Below are positions 1 to 5,867 of a stretch of 10,904 nucleotides of DNA, piece by piece. The stretch is taken from assembly GCA_021789565.1 (NCBI GenBank), contig JAJYJL010000144.1, positions 1 through 10,904 of the forward strand, in the 5' to 3' direction. A model generated the notes under the pieces. The model ran no database searches, had not been told where the DNA came from, and saw only the letters and a program-made list of their open reading frames with translations. This DNA comes from Acidobacteriota bacterium (lineage in GTDB: Bacteria > Acidobacteriota > Terriglobia > UBA7540). Position 1 is the stretch's first letter. Each line of letters opens with the position of its first letter. The position numbers and the translations under genes are program-made.

Positions 1-1
1 C

Positions 2-1549
2 AAGTCCGAGGGGAAATTTGTGATGATGCGGCCGCCGCGCGACCAGAGCGGTCCCAAAGCGATTGACGAAGGCACCGACACTTACGACACCATCAGTTGG
101 CTGCTGAAGCACGTTCCGGGCAACAACGGCCGGGTGGGCATTCTGGGCATTTCCTACGGCGGATGGCTCACCACCATGGCCCTGCTGGACCCGCACCCGG
201 CGCTGAAGGCCGCCTCGGAACAGGCCTCGCCCGCCGACATGTTCCTGGGCGACGATTTCCACCACAACGGCGCCTTCCGCTTGAGCTACGGATTTTTCTA
301 CGCCACCATGATGGAAACTGGGAAAACCAATTTCCATTTCAACTTTGACCGCCACGATGTTTACGAATGGTATCTGCTAAACCTGGGCCCGCTGGTAAAC
401 GCCAACGCCGAATACCTGCACGGGACCATTCCCACCTGGAACGATTACGTCGCCCATCCCAATTACGACGCCTTCTGGCAAAAACAGGCCGTGACGCCCT
501 ACGTCGCAAAGCTGAAGCTCACCGTTCCCAATCTGAATGTGGCGGGCTGGTGGGACCAGGAGGATTTTTACGGCCCTGTTACCATTTATGAAGCGCTGGA
601 GAAGCACGACCCGAACCACCTGAACTACCTGGTGGCAGGGCCCTGGAACCACGGCGGATGGTCTCACGGGACCGGGCAAACTTTAGGCCCGATCGATTTT
701 GGCAGCAACACCAGCGAATACTTTCGTGAAAAGATCCAGGCGGCGTGGTTCGCTCACTGGCTGAAGGACAAGGGCCCCCTGCCCTTCAAAGAGGCTTTGA
801 CTTTCCAGACCGGCTCAAACCAGTGGCAGGCCTTCGACCACTGGCCGCCCCGCCAGAATGTCACAGAGCGCAAGCTGTACGTCCATGCAGGAAGGGGCTT
901 GTCGTTCGACCCGCCGGGCGGCGCGGACCAGAAGCCCGGCTACGACAGCTACATCTCCGATCCCGCAAACCCGGTTCCCTACCGTCAACGGCCCATGGAC
1001 CCCACTTACCCGTGCGGCGAGTGGTGCACATGGCTGTTGCAGGACCAGCGGCTCGCCAGCTTCCGCCCCGACACCCTCACCTGGGAGAGCCAGCCGCTCA
1101 CGGAAGACATTTCCGTGGCGGGAGACATTGTGGCCCATCTCTTTGTTTCCACCACGGGCGCCGACAGCGACTACATCGCCAAGCTGATTGACGTCTATCC
1201 TGAAGACTATGCGCAGGAACCCAAGCTGGGCGGATATGAGTTGATGATTGCCAATGACGTTTTCCGCGCACGCTTCCGCCACAGCTTTGTCCATCCGGAG
1301 CCGATGACGCCTAACAAGGTGACGGCCATCACCATTGATCTGCACACCAACAATCACCGCTTTTTGAAAGGCCACCGCATCATGGTGCAGGTGCAAAGCA
1401 CTTGGTTTCCGGTGATCGACCGCAACCCCCAGACGTGGGTGCCCAACATCTTCAAGGCCACCGCGGCGGACTTCCAGAAAGCCACCGAACGCGTCTACCA
1501 CTCGACACGTTACCCGACCTTTATTGAGTTGCCGGTGGTTGGCCCGTGA
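2..1549 (+). CDS. CocE/NonD family alpha/beta hydrolase (X-Pro dipeptidyl-peptidase type), 5' truncated
   Basis: The frame is open from the first base of the window, so the N-terminus (probable signal peptide and first strands) lies outside. Counting from the GTG at 20, the nucleophile is Ser45 in GISYGG. The acid is probably Asp179 in AGWWDQED, and the His is probably His211 in GPWNHGGW. Their spacing fits the Ser-Asp-His triad of cocaine esterase and the PF02129 hydrolases. The C-terminal half, with IVAHLFVSTTGADSDYIAKLIDVYP, is the jelly-roll X-Pro dipeptidyl-peptidase C-terminal domain (PF08530). Family members hydrolyse acyl esters, beta-lactam or glutaryl side chains, or peptides, and are often exported. 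The substrate cannot be read from sequence. Translation stops at TGA 1547-1549. No partner gene follows on this strand. Confidence 0.93.
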   Translation, partial: KSEGKFVMMRPPRDQSGPKAIDEGTDTYDTISWLLKHVPGNNGRVGILGISYGGWLTTMALLDPHPALKAASEQASPADMFLGDDFHHNGAFRLSYGFFYATMMETGKTNFHFNFDRHDVYEWYLLNLGPLVNANAEYLHGTIPTWNDYVAHPNYDAFWQKQAVTPYVAKLKLTVPNLNVAGWWDQEDFYGPVTIYEALEKHDPNHLNYLVAGPWNHGGWSHGTGQTLGPIDFGSNTSEYFREKIQAAWFAHWLKDKGPLPFKEALTFQTGSNQWQAFDHWPPRQNVTERKLYVHAGRGLSFDPPGGADQKPGYDSYISDPANPVPYRQRPMDPTYPCGEWCTWLLQDQRLASFRPDTLTWESQPLTEDISVAGDIVAHLFVSTTGADSDYIAKLIDVYPEDYAQEPKLGGYELMIANDVFRARFRHSFVHPEPMTPNKVTAITIDLHTNNHRFLKGHRIMVQVQSTWFPVIDRNPQTWVPNIFKATAADFQKATERVYHSTRYPTFIELPVVGP

Positions 1550-1853
1550 GCACCGCGAGACTGGAAACCGCGGGGTGAGAGGCAACGGCCCTCGCGGCAG
1601 GCCAGGCTGCTAACTCCTTCCCAGCCAATCAGAAATGGCGGATGTGCTACAGACGCGGCAGGGCGCGCAAAGCCGCGAAATCCGGAGCGGAAACCGCACC
1701 CTTGCAGAAAGGCTGGAATGACAGGACAGAAACCTGCATCTGGCCGGAGGGGCCGGCAAAATATCACGGACCCACTCACGGGAGAGTGAAATTTCGGTTA
1801 ACCCGTCCCCTCCGAGCTTGGCTGTCAATTTGTCATACGGAGCCAATAACTGT
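1550..1853. other. Gene-free stretch
   Basis: I see no convincing coding frame on either strand; the frames present are short, Arg/Pro/Gly-rich and without ribosome binding sites. Visible structure is small: a CACTC/GAGTG hairpin near 1773-1788, the palindrome GGTTAACC at 1796-1803, an inverted repeat TTGGCT (1818-1823) / AGCCAA (1841-1846), and TGTCA copies at 1823, 1831 and 1851. No intrinsic terminator for the hydrolase gene is evident. Confidence 0.5.
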
Positions 1854-1878
1854 CAAATAAATTTGGGCCGCAGGGCCC
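1854..1878 (-). terminator. Candidate intrinsic terminator of the small minus-strand ORF
   Basis: On the minus strand, GGGCC-CTGC-GGCCC (1878-1865) is followed by AAATTTATTT. It lies about 40 nt after the TAG of the 57-residue ORF. The stem is only 5 bp and the T tract is interrupted, so this is plausible rather than firm. Confidence 0.4.
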
Positions 1879-1919
1879 GCCTCGCAAATGCGCAGGCTGC
1901 CGCTCCTGAAGGAACTCTC

Positions 1920-2093
1920 CTAAGGCTCACCGTTCAGCCCGGCCAGCAGTTCGGCGATATCACGCTGCTCCTGCTCATCGGCCTGGAGACTGGCGAGTTC
2001 CTTCAGGCGGTCAAAGGGGAAGTAGCGGAGACGGAGGGAAGAAACCGGGATATTGGAATCGGAGGTCCGGGACGCAGATTTGGCTCGAGGCAT
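1920..2093 (-). CDS. Small hypothetical protein, 57 aa
   Basis: ATG (2093-2091) is preceded by a strong Shine-Dalgarno, GGAAGGAG, about 6 nt upstream, and the frame ends at TAG 1922-1920. The product starts with a basic, Ser-rich tail (MPRAKSASRTSDSN). It continues with SSLRLRYFPFDRLKELASLQ, then an acidic amphipathic helix (ADEQEQRDIAELLAGL) and ends NGEP. The alternation of charged and Leu residues over the last 30 residues looks like real protein, unlike the opposite-strand frame. I do not recognise a family. It lies 233 nt downstream of receiver-like gene 1 in the same orientation, separated from it by two hairpins, so it may be independent or partly read through. A terminator-like hairpin follows it. 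Confidence 0.6.
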   Translation of the reverse strand: MPRAKSASRTSDSNIPVSSLRLRYFPFDRLKELASLQADEQEQRDIAELLAGLNGEP

Positions 2094-2228
2094 CGGGGAA
2101 CTCCTTCCTGGGCTGCGATCGGAATGGGCCCGCGGGGAGTCAAGGCGGGCGGCACGGCCTTCTCGATAGGCTAGATTGGTATGCCCCTTCCCTGCCCGGC
2201 TGCCAAGGGGAAACGCGCCAAACGATGG

Positions 2229-2262
2229 ACCGTACCCGCCGCGACATGGCGACGGGTACGGT
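2229..2262. terminator. Long perfect-arm hairpin downstream of module 1
   Basis: ACCGTACCCG (2229-2238) and CGGGTACGGT (2253-2262) are perfect reverse complements. After one C/A mismatch three more pairs form (2240-2242 with 2249-2251), leaving a 6-nt loop. It sits about 65 nt beyond the stop of receiver-like gene 1 and 136 nt before the small ORF. No proper T tract follows on either strand, so it may be a terminator, an RNA-stability element or a protein-binding palindrome. Confidence 0.45.
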
Positions 2263-2300
2263 TCCAGTGAGTGGGTCTGACAGTTAAAACTTCAAGGCGA

Positions 2301-2319
2301 GGGCCGCCGTGGCGGGCCC
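2301..2319 (-). terminator. GC-rich hairpin 8 nt after receiver-like gene 1
   Basis: On the minus strand, GGGCC-c-GCC-ac-GGC-GGCCC gives eight G-C pairs with a single bulge and a 2-nt loop (hairpin-tight, so the top pair may open). A TTTT appears only about 10 nt later. It is a weak intrinsic terminator or a 3'-end stabilising stem. Confidence 0.35.
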
Positions 2320-2326
2320 CACGCGG

Positions 2327-2713
2327 CTAGCGGGATTGCATTTGCTGAAGTGGCAAATAGGGGCGGCCGGCCAGCCAGGCCAGCGCCCCCGGAAGGCCGC
2401 TGAGCAGGTATCGTTCAACCAGGGTCAGCGTCTCGCGCCCATAGACCTCAGCAGTGATGGTCAGCGTCCGGTCGGCGCGGCTGGATTGAATTTTCCCGAT
2501 TTCGCGGCATCCGTTCGGGGGCTTTCCGTCCGGCCGCCGCAGGTCAAGGATAATGGCATCGTACTCTTCGCGTTCCGCGATGGCCACCATGGCCCTCAAG
2601 CTCCCATCCGCCACACCTTCGCCGGCGAGTTTTTTCATGAGATAAAAAAGGTTGCGGATCGAGACGTTGTCGGTCAAAACCAGGACCTGGCGGTGCAAGG
2701 GGACGCATGGCAT
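2327..2713 (-). CDS. Degenerate receiver-like protein, module 1 (128 aa)
   Basis: The fold pattern is that of a CheY-like receiver. Strand 1 is VLVLTDN with Asp15, the third strand is YDAIILDLR with Asp57 at the phospho-acceptor position, and the fourth is LTITAEV with a Thr. The expected conserved Lys-Pro after strand 5 is replaced by ERYLLSGLPGAL, so the switch Lys is missing. The first acidic metal ligand is Thr14, and the residue after Asp15 is Asn rather than Glu. There is no output domain. Two paralogs occur in this window (5119-5493 and 5868-6239). They share LHR, NL..L.K, ILDLR, AEV.G..TL, ERYL..GLP and a Trp-containing tail. ATG 2713 has GAAAGGA about 7 nt upstream. It follows the membrane gene by 29 nt and is presumably co-transcribed with it. 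This copy is the most diverged at the metal-binding site. Biological role unknown. Confidence 0.78.
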   Translation of the reverse strand: MPCVPLHRQVLVLTDNVSIRNLFYLMKKLAGEGVADGSLRAMVAIAEREEYDAIILDLRRPDGKPPNGCREIGKIQSSRADRTLTITAEVYGRETLTLVERYLLSGLPGALAWLAGRPYLPLQQMQSR

Positions 2714-2742
2714 ATAAGAATCCTTTCAAAGTCACGCCGGGT

Positions 2743-3207
2743 TTAGGAGTTCAGACTGGCCCCGGCAGCGGCAAACGAACTGACGCTCAGTTTCTCGCCT
2801 ACCGAATTGGCGAAAAACTGGAGGATGGTTGCCAGCCTCAAAACGGCCTCCCGCTCCCGCAGCTTAAAAGCATGACGGATGGGCAGGCTGAAAAAAAGAA
2901 AGCGGAAATAAAGGCCCAGAAGCCTCTCGCCGCGGGTGAGATGCTGCCGGGAGGGATCGACTTTTTTCAGCAGGGACTCCAGGGCGAAGAGATCGCATTT
3001 AAGATCAAACCGCGCCTGTGCGTAGTCGGGCAGGCCATTCGAGGCCGCTGCATCACGGAGTTTCGGGTACTCCAGGCGGACGGCCTGAATGATTTCCTTG
3101 AAATACGGCTGGCTGAACTCCCGGCGCAGGGCCTGCTCGCAAGCGGTCTGAAGATAAAACAAAAAAAGCGCGGTTGAAACAACAAGAACCAGTATCGACA
3201 TGAACAT
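2743..3207 (-). CDS. Membrane-anchored protein of unknown family, module 1 (154 aa)
   Basis: A single N-terminal membrane segment (about residues 4-20, MSILVLVVSTALFLFYLQ) is followed by Arg-rich LRREF, which predicts a cytoplasmic C-terminal domain. A second hydrophobic stretch at about 96-110 (LLGLYFRFLFFSLPI) is broken by Arg102 and may be a buried or membrane-skimming helix. A signature FFANSVGEKLS lies near the C-terminus (131-141). Cys23 and Cys71 are kept in the paralog at 6269-6730, which matches without gaps at about 86 of 153 positions by hand count. I do not recognise the family; it shows no enzyme motif. GGAGGAA lies 13 nt before ATG 3207, a long but usable spacing. The receiver-like gene begins 29 nt after the stop, so the two proteins probably work together, perhaps with the receiver-like one docking on this anchor (inference). 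Confidence 0.75.
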   Translation of the reverse strand: MFMSILVLVVSTALFLFYLQTACEQALRREFSQPYFKEIIQAVRLEYPKLRDAAASNGLPDYAQARFDLKCDLFALESLLKKVDPSRQHLTRGERLLGLYFRFLFFSLPIRHAFKLREREAVLRLATILQFFANSVGEKLSVSSFAAAGASLNS

Positions 3208-3253
3208 CAGCGGCTTTCACTTCCTCCAAAAGATACTTTATCTAACAGCTTAG

Positions 3254-3296
3254 ATTCTAACGGCCCGCCGGAAACCCGACAATCTGACTTTAGTAC
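3254..3296 (-). promoter_or_regulatory. Promoter and operator box of module 1
   Basis: Minus-strand -35 TTGTCG (3282-3277), a 17-nt spacer and -10 TAGAAT (3259-3254) put the transcript start near 3247, giving a leader of about 40 nt. Just upstream, and touching the -35, is an 18-bp block (3279-3296, + strand ACAATCTGACTTTAGTAC) that is identical to one in front of module 2. Its TGACTT/TAGTAC half-sites recur in front of module 3 at the same distance from the -10. The placement suggests an activator site. Confidence 0.6.
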
Positions 3297-3434
3297 CAGG
3301 GCGCCTTACGGATAGTTCTAATGTGTGGTACCCCTGGCAGGGCGGGAAATCCCTCTAATCCGTTCCTGCCCAAGCGGATGTCCGGTTGAGTTTCGCCCCT
3401 TCGGTACGGTAGAGTCCGGCTGTGCAAAATCAGG

Positions 3435-3463
3435 TTGACAGCAAATTCATACCCCCGTATGAT
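3435..3463 (+). promoter_or_regulatory. tetR promoter, near-consensus sigma70 type
   Basis: TTGACA (3435-3440), a 17-nt spacer, then TATGAT (3458-3463). The expected start falls at about 3470-3472, at or beside the ATG at 3472, and no Shine-Dalgarno is present. The mRNA is therefore predicted to be leaderless or nearly so. Confidence 0.75.
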
Positions 3464-3477
3464 ACGAACGTATGAAT
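3445..3477. promoter_or_regulatory. 33-bp palindromic operator over the tetR -10 and start codon
   Basis: Centred on 3461, the arms pair at 13 of 16 positions: an outer ATTCATAC (3445-3452) with GTATGAAT (3470-3477), and an inner CGTAT-G-ATACG (3456-3466). It covers the -10, the transcript start and the ATG. That is the usual position for autorepression by a TetR-family dimer pair. Binding by the adjacent regulator is inferred. Confidence 0.7.
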
Positions 3478-4170
3478 CAAAAGAGTCCCGCCGGCTCGCC
3501 CGGCCCTGGCTTCCCCGGTACGGACCAGACCCCTGAATCCAATTCCCCTTCCACCCGGGAGACTATTCTCGACGCCGCCGAGCGGCTGTTTGCCGAGCAC
3601 GGCGTGGCGGGAACCTCCATCCGCGACATCACCGGCGCCGCGGGCGTGAATCTGGGCGCCATCAACTACCATTTCGGCACCAAGCAGGACCTGGTGGCCG
3701 CGGTTTTCACCCGGCGCCTGGAGCCGGTGAGCAATCGCCAATGGGCGCTGCTGGATGAGGTCGAGCGAGAGGCAGGCGGCAAGCCCCCGCGGCTCGAAGC
3801 GCTGATCGAGGCGATGGTCCGCCCGTCCGTTGAACGGAGTTTTGCGGCCGGCAAAAGGGACACGGCATTCATGCGCCTGGTGGGGCGCTGCTACGGCGAG
3901 CCCGATCCCGAGGTTGAACGGCGTATTCGCTCTCACCTCGAGAAGGTATGGATACGTTTTGCCGGTTTGGTTTCCCGTTCCCTGCCCGGGCTGACCCACG
4001 AGGATATGTACTGGCGGATCCGGTTCATGGTGGGGGCGTTTCACCACACGCTGCTGACCACAGGACGCGAGGGCGTCGTGCCGCCGGAAATAAAGAAAGG
4101 GCTGAACGCGGAAACAATGATCCGGCGGCTGGTGACCTTTGCTGCCGCAGGAATCCGAGCGGGCGCCTGA
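3472..4170 (+). CDS. TetR/AcrR family transcriptional regulator (232 aa)
   Basis: After a Pro/Ser-rich tail of about 28 residues, the N-terminal DNA-binding domain begins at RETILDAAERLFAEHG. The helix-turn-helix follows at about 48-69 (TSIRDITGAAGVNLGAINYHF, then GTKQDL), a very typical TetR signature resembling the PsrA-like subgroup. The C-terminal ligand domain (about 85-230) is divergent, and its inducer cannot be guessed. The ATG at 3472 was chosen because the promoter ends just before it and the frame has no better start. The palindrome across its promoter predicts negative autoregulation. An ECF-like sigma gene follows 116 nt downstream on the same strand and is probably in the same transcript, so ligand release may raise sigma levels (inference). 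Confidence 0.93.
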   Translation: MNQKSPAGSPGPGFPGTDQTPESNSPSTRETILDAAERLFAEHGVAGTSIRDITGAAGVNLGAINYHFGTKQDLVAAVFTRRLEPVSNRQWALLDEVEREAGGKPPRLEALIEAMVRPSVERSFAAGKRDTAFMRLVGRCYGEPDPEVERRIRSHLEKVWIRFAGLVSRSLPGLTHEDMYWRIRFMVGAFHHTLLTTGREGVVPPEIKKGLNAETMIRRLVTFAAAGIRAGA

Positions 4171-4286
4171 TGCGCCCTGGACATGCGGACTGGCACGCCG
4201 CGCCTCAGCATGGCGACGGACAGGGCGGAGCTGAGAGCGCTCCCGGCGGCCAGGGGCGTGGCGGTTTTCGAAAATCGAGGTGTGGT

Positions 4287-4880
4287 GTGGAACCCGACTA
4301 TCAACTGCTGGAACGGTGCCGCAGGAACGAAGAGCGGGCATGGACCCAACTGGTCCGCAAACATACGCGCGACGTTTTCGGGCTTTGCCTGCGGGCCACA
4401 GGCTGCGAAGAAGAAGCCCAGGACCTGACCCAGGAAATTTTCCTCAAAATCTTCCGGGCCATCGGAGGCTTTGACGTCAGGCGGGCAAGTTTTACCACCT
4501 GGCTTTACCGCGTGGCCAGGAACCACCTGGTGGACTACTACCGCTGCTCGAAGAAGCACCGCCTGACGGTCTCGATCGATGAAGAGTCCTTGCGGCTGGA
4601 GCAGGACCCCTGCCGTGAACCCTCGCCGTCCGACAAGTTGGAACGCAGGGAAAGGCAGGCGCTGCTGCAGAAGGCGCTGGAGCAACTCCCGCCCGGCTTG
4701 CGGGAGGCTGTGGCGCTGCGCGATCTTCAGGGCCTGGAGTATACGGAAGTTTCCAGGGTGCTGGGAATCCCCTCCGGCACCGCCAAGTCGCGGGTCCATC
4801 GCGGTCGCCTGGAATTGGGCCGGGTCCTGGGCGCACGGCAGGAGGGGTTGGCGTCAGGGGCTTCCGCGCTGTCCTATTGA
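4287..4880 (+). CDS. ECF-like RNA polymerase sigma factor (197 aa)
   Basis: Region 2 spans about residues 5-75, with QDLTQEIFLKIFRAIGGFD (core binding and -10 recognition) and FTTWLYRVARNHLVDYYR. A linker rich in acidic residues follows (95-120). Region 4 spans about 125-178, with LEQLPPGLREAVALRDLQGL and the helix-turn-helix EVSRVLGIPSGTAKSRVHRGR. These are hallmarks of group 4 sigma-70 factors. GTG 4287 has GAGG six nt upstream and gives a normal ECF length. An in-frame ATG at 4170 overlaps the tetR stop as TGATG and would add 39 Gly/Arg-rich residues; it is less likely but cannot be excluded. No anti-sigma gene is adjacent, which is unusual. Target promoters are unknown. Confidence 0.9.
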   Translation: MEPDYQLLERCRRNEERAWTQLVRKHTRDVFGLCLRATGCEEEAQDLTQEIFLKIFRAIGGFDVRRASFTTWLYRVARNHLVDYYRCSKKHRLTVSIDEESLRLEQDPCREPSPSDKLERRERQALLQKALEQLPPGLREAVALRDLQGLEYTEVSRVLGIPSGTAKSRVHRGRLELGRVLGARQEGLASGASALSY

Positions 4881-4986
4881 AAGGGTTAAAAAACCTGTCC
4901 GCGCGGCTGAGTCTGTTTCTGTCAGGAAAGCTTCGCTGCGGAGCGGCCCGCAGTGCGGCGCGCAACGGGCCTGCACCTGGAACCCC

Positions 4987-5018
4987 TAACACCGCTGTTG
5001 CCCGCCGCAGCGGCGTTA
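4987..5018. terminator. Hairpin between convergent sigma gene and module 2
   Basis: An 11-bp stem (4987-4997 with 5008-5018) contains one G-U pair and a 10-nt loop. The region 4881-5118 between the convergent genes shows no coding frame. No T tract follows on either strand, so it would have to be a factor-dependent or imperfect terminator. Confidence 0.35.
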
Positions 5019-5118
5019 CCGCGGGATCGAATTCGCGCCCCTTCGCTACAAGCTGAACCCTGGCGGTTTTGCAACAATAGCGCAAGGCCGCAAAAGTCCG
5101 TGATATGGGGGAAGCAGC

Positions 5119-5493
5119 TCAGTGTTGGGGTGATGGAATGCGATGGCTGACGAGCCAGAGAAGCCCTTCAGGAAGGCCCATGAAGAGATATCGCTCAAGC
5201 ATATCCAGCGTCTTGGGGCCATTGACCTCGGCCACGATTACCAGTAACTTTCCCATCCAGCCAGCCCGAATCTTTCTGATGCCACGGACCTCCTCTTTCG
5301 CCTTCAGGCGCGAAGGTCGCAGGTCAAGAATGACGGCGTCAAACTTATTCTGTTCAAGCGAGGCCAACAGGGAATTGCCGACTACCTCCAGAATGTTCTC
5401 CCGGTCAATTTTTTTCAGAAGAGACCGAAGGTTACAGATGGAAGGCTCATCGTTAAGAAACATGACTTTCCGATGTAGCGGGACGTTCTCCAT
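5119..5493 (-). CDS. Degenerate receiver-like protein, module 2 (124 aa)
   Basis: This is a paralog of 2327-2713 and 5868-6239, closer to the latter (VNGPKTL, LLWLVSHR shared). Asp15-Glu16 in FLNDEP and the phospho-acceptor Asp57 in FDAVILDLR are kept. The first acidic ligand is Asn14. The strand-4 Thr is Val (VIVAEV), and the conserved Lys is absent (ERYLFMGLP). If it is phosphorylated at all, canonical Thr/Lys switching cannot operate; a phosphorylation-independent docking role is equally possible (inference). ATG 5493 overlaps the TAA of the upstream 18-codon stub by one base (TAATG), and GGAGG lies 10 nt upstream. It has no output domain. This copy lacks an intact membrane partner of its own, so it may use the partner of module 1 or 3. 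Confidence 0.76.
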   Translation of the reverse strand: MENVPLHRKVMFLNDEPSICNLRSLLKKIDRENILEVVGNSLLASLEQNKFDAVILDLRPSRLKAKEEVRGIRKIRAGWMGKLLVIVAEVNGPKTLDMLERYLFMGLPEGLLWLVSHRIPSPQH

Positions 5494-5549
5494 TAAATGT
5501 CCACCTCCAAGGAGCCGGATTTAACCAGGATTACAACACCCAAGAACAT
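5493..5549 (-). pseudogene. 18-codon stub of the module membrane gene (possible leader peptide)
   Basis: The frame starting at ATG 5549 reads MFLGVVILVKSGSLEVDI and then stops. Its start region is identical to that of the module 1 membrane gene over 14 nt (5544-5557 equals 3202-3215, spanning the ATG). The first 11 residues resemble MFMSILVLVVS. The rest of the approximately 450-bp gene is missing, as expected from an internal deletion that joined the first codons to the ribosome binding site of the receiver-like gene. Its stop overlaps the next ATG (TAATG), so it may survive as a translated coupling leader. No ideal Shine-Dalgarno is seen (AGGAG about 5 nt upstream is usable). Confidence 0.6.
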
Positions 5550-5595
5550 CAGCGGCTCCTGCGGACCCTGCAGGCTTCCACCAGATAATGTTTGA

Positions 5596-5638
5596 ATCTT
5601 AGTCCATGCGCGCCGCCCGCACAATCTGACTTTAGTAC
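5596..5638 (-). promoter_or_regulatory. Promoter and operator box of module 2
   Basis: Minus-strand -35 TTGTGC (5624-5619), a 17-nt spacer and -10 TAAGAT (5601-5596) lie 47 nt above the stub ATG, exactly as in module 1. The 18-bp block at 5621-5638 is identical to 3279-3296. Its persistence above a gutted membrane gene implies that the remaining receiver-like gene is still expressed from it. Confidence 0.58.
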
Positions 5639-5772
5639 TTATACATGTAGCCGAAGGTGCCATAAGCCGGCCGCAACAACCCGGCGCAGCACTACAGGCC
5701 AGCGGTCTCATGAAAAAACGGCTTAAAGCGCCCAGAAATTGGAAATTCTAAATCCGAAGGCAAGGTGCGGTG

Positions 5773-5802
5773 AAAAAGGATGGCGGCTGCAGGAAATCCG
5801 CC
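5773..5802 (-). terminator. Candidate intrinsic terminator of module 3
   Basis: On the minus strand GGCGG (5802-5798), an 11-nt loop and CCGCC (5786-5782) are followed by ATCC and five T (5777-5773). It lies about 65 nt after the stop at 5868. The stem is short, but the orientation, position and T tract fit. The remainder of 5639-5867 shows no coding frame. Confidence 0.42.
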
Positions 5803-5867
5803 GGCGTGAAGATTGGCTCTGAAGATTATCTCGGACGTCTGATTGAAACAGCACCCGCAGAAGGCTT

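Noticed and set aside
1818..2174. Plus-strand 118-codon frame
   Set aside because: It lies opposite the 57-residue minus-strand ORF, which has a much better ribosome binding site and protein-like composition; the plus frame has neither.
2309..3177. Plus-strand frames of 145 and 156 codons over module 1
   Set aside because: They mirror the minus-strand module genes, whose paralogs elsewhere in the window prove the minus strand is coding.
3948..4286. Upstream extension of the sigma-factor frame into tetR
   Set aside because: Overlap with tetR and low-complexity residues; the sigma family begins near the GTG at 4287 with a Shine-Dalgarno. Only ATG 4170 remains as a minor alternative.
3430..4341. 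Minus-strand 303-codon frame opposite tetR
   Set aside because: His/Arg/Gly-rich antisense of a clear TetR gene; no ribosome binding site or domain.
4041..5085. Long minus-strand frames opposite the sigma gene
   Set aside because: Pro/Arg/Ala-rich mirror frames of a recognised sigma factor, typical in GC-rich DNA.
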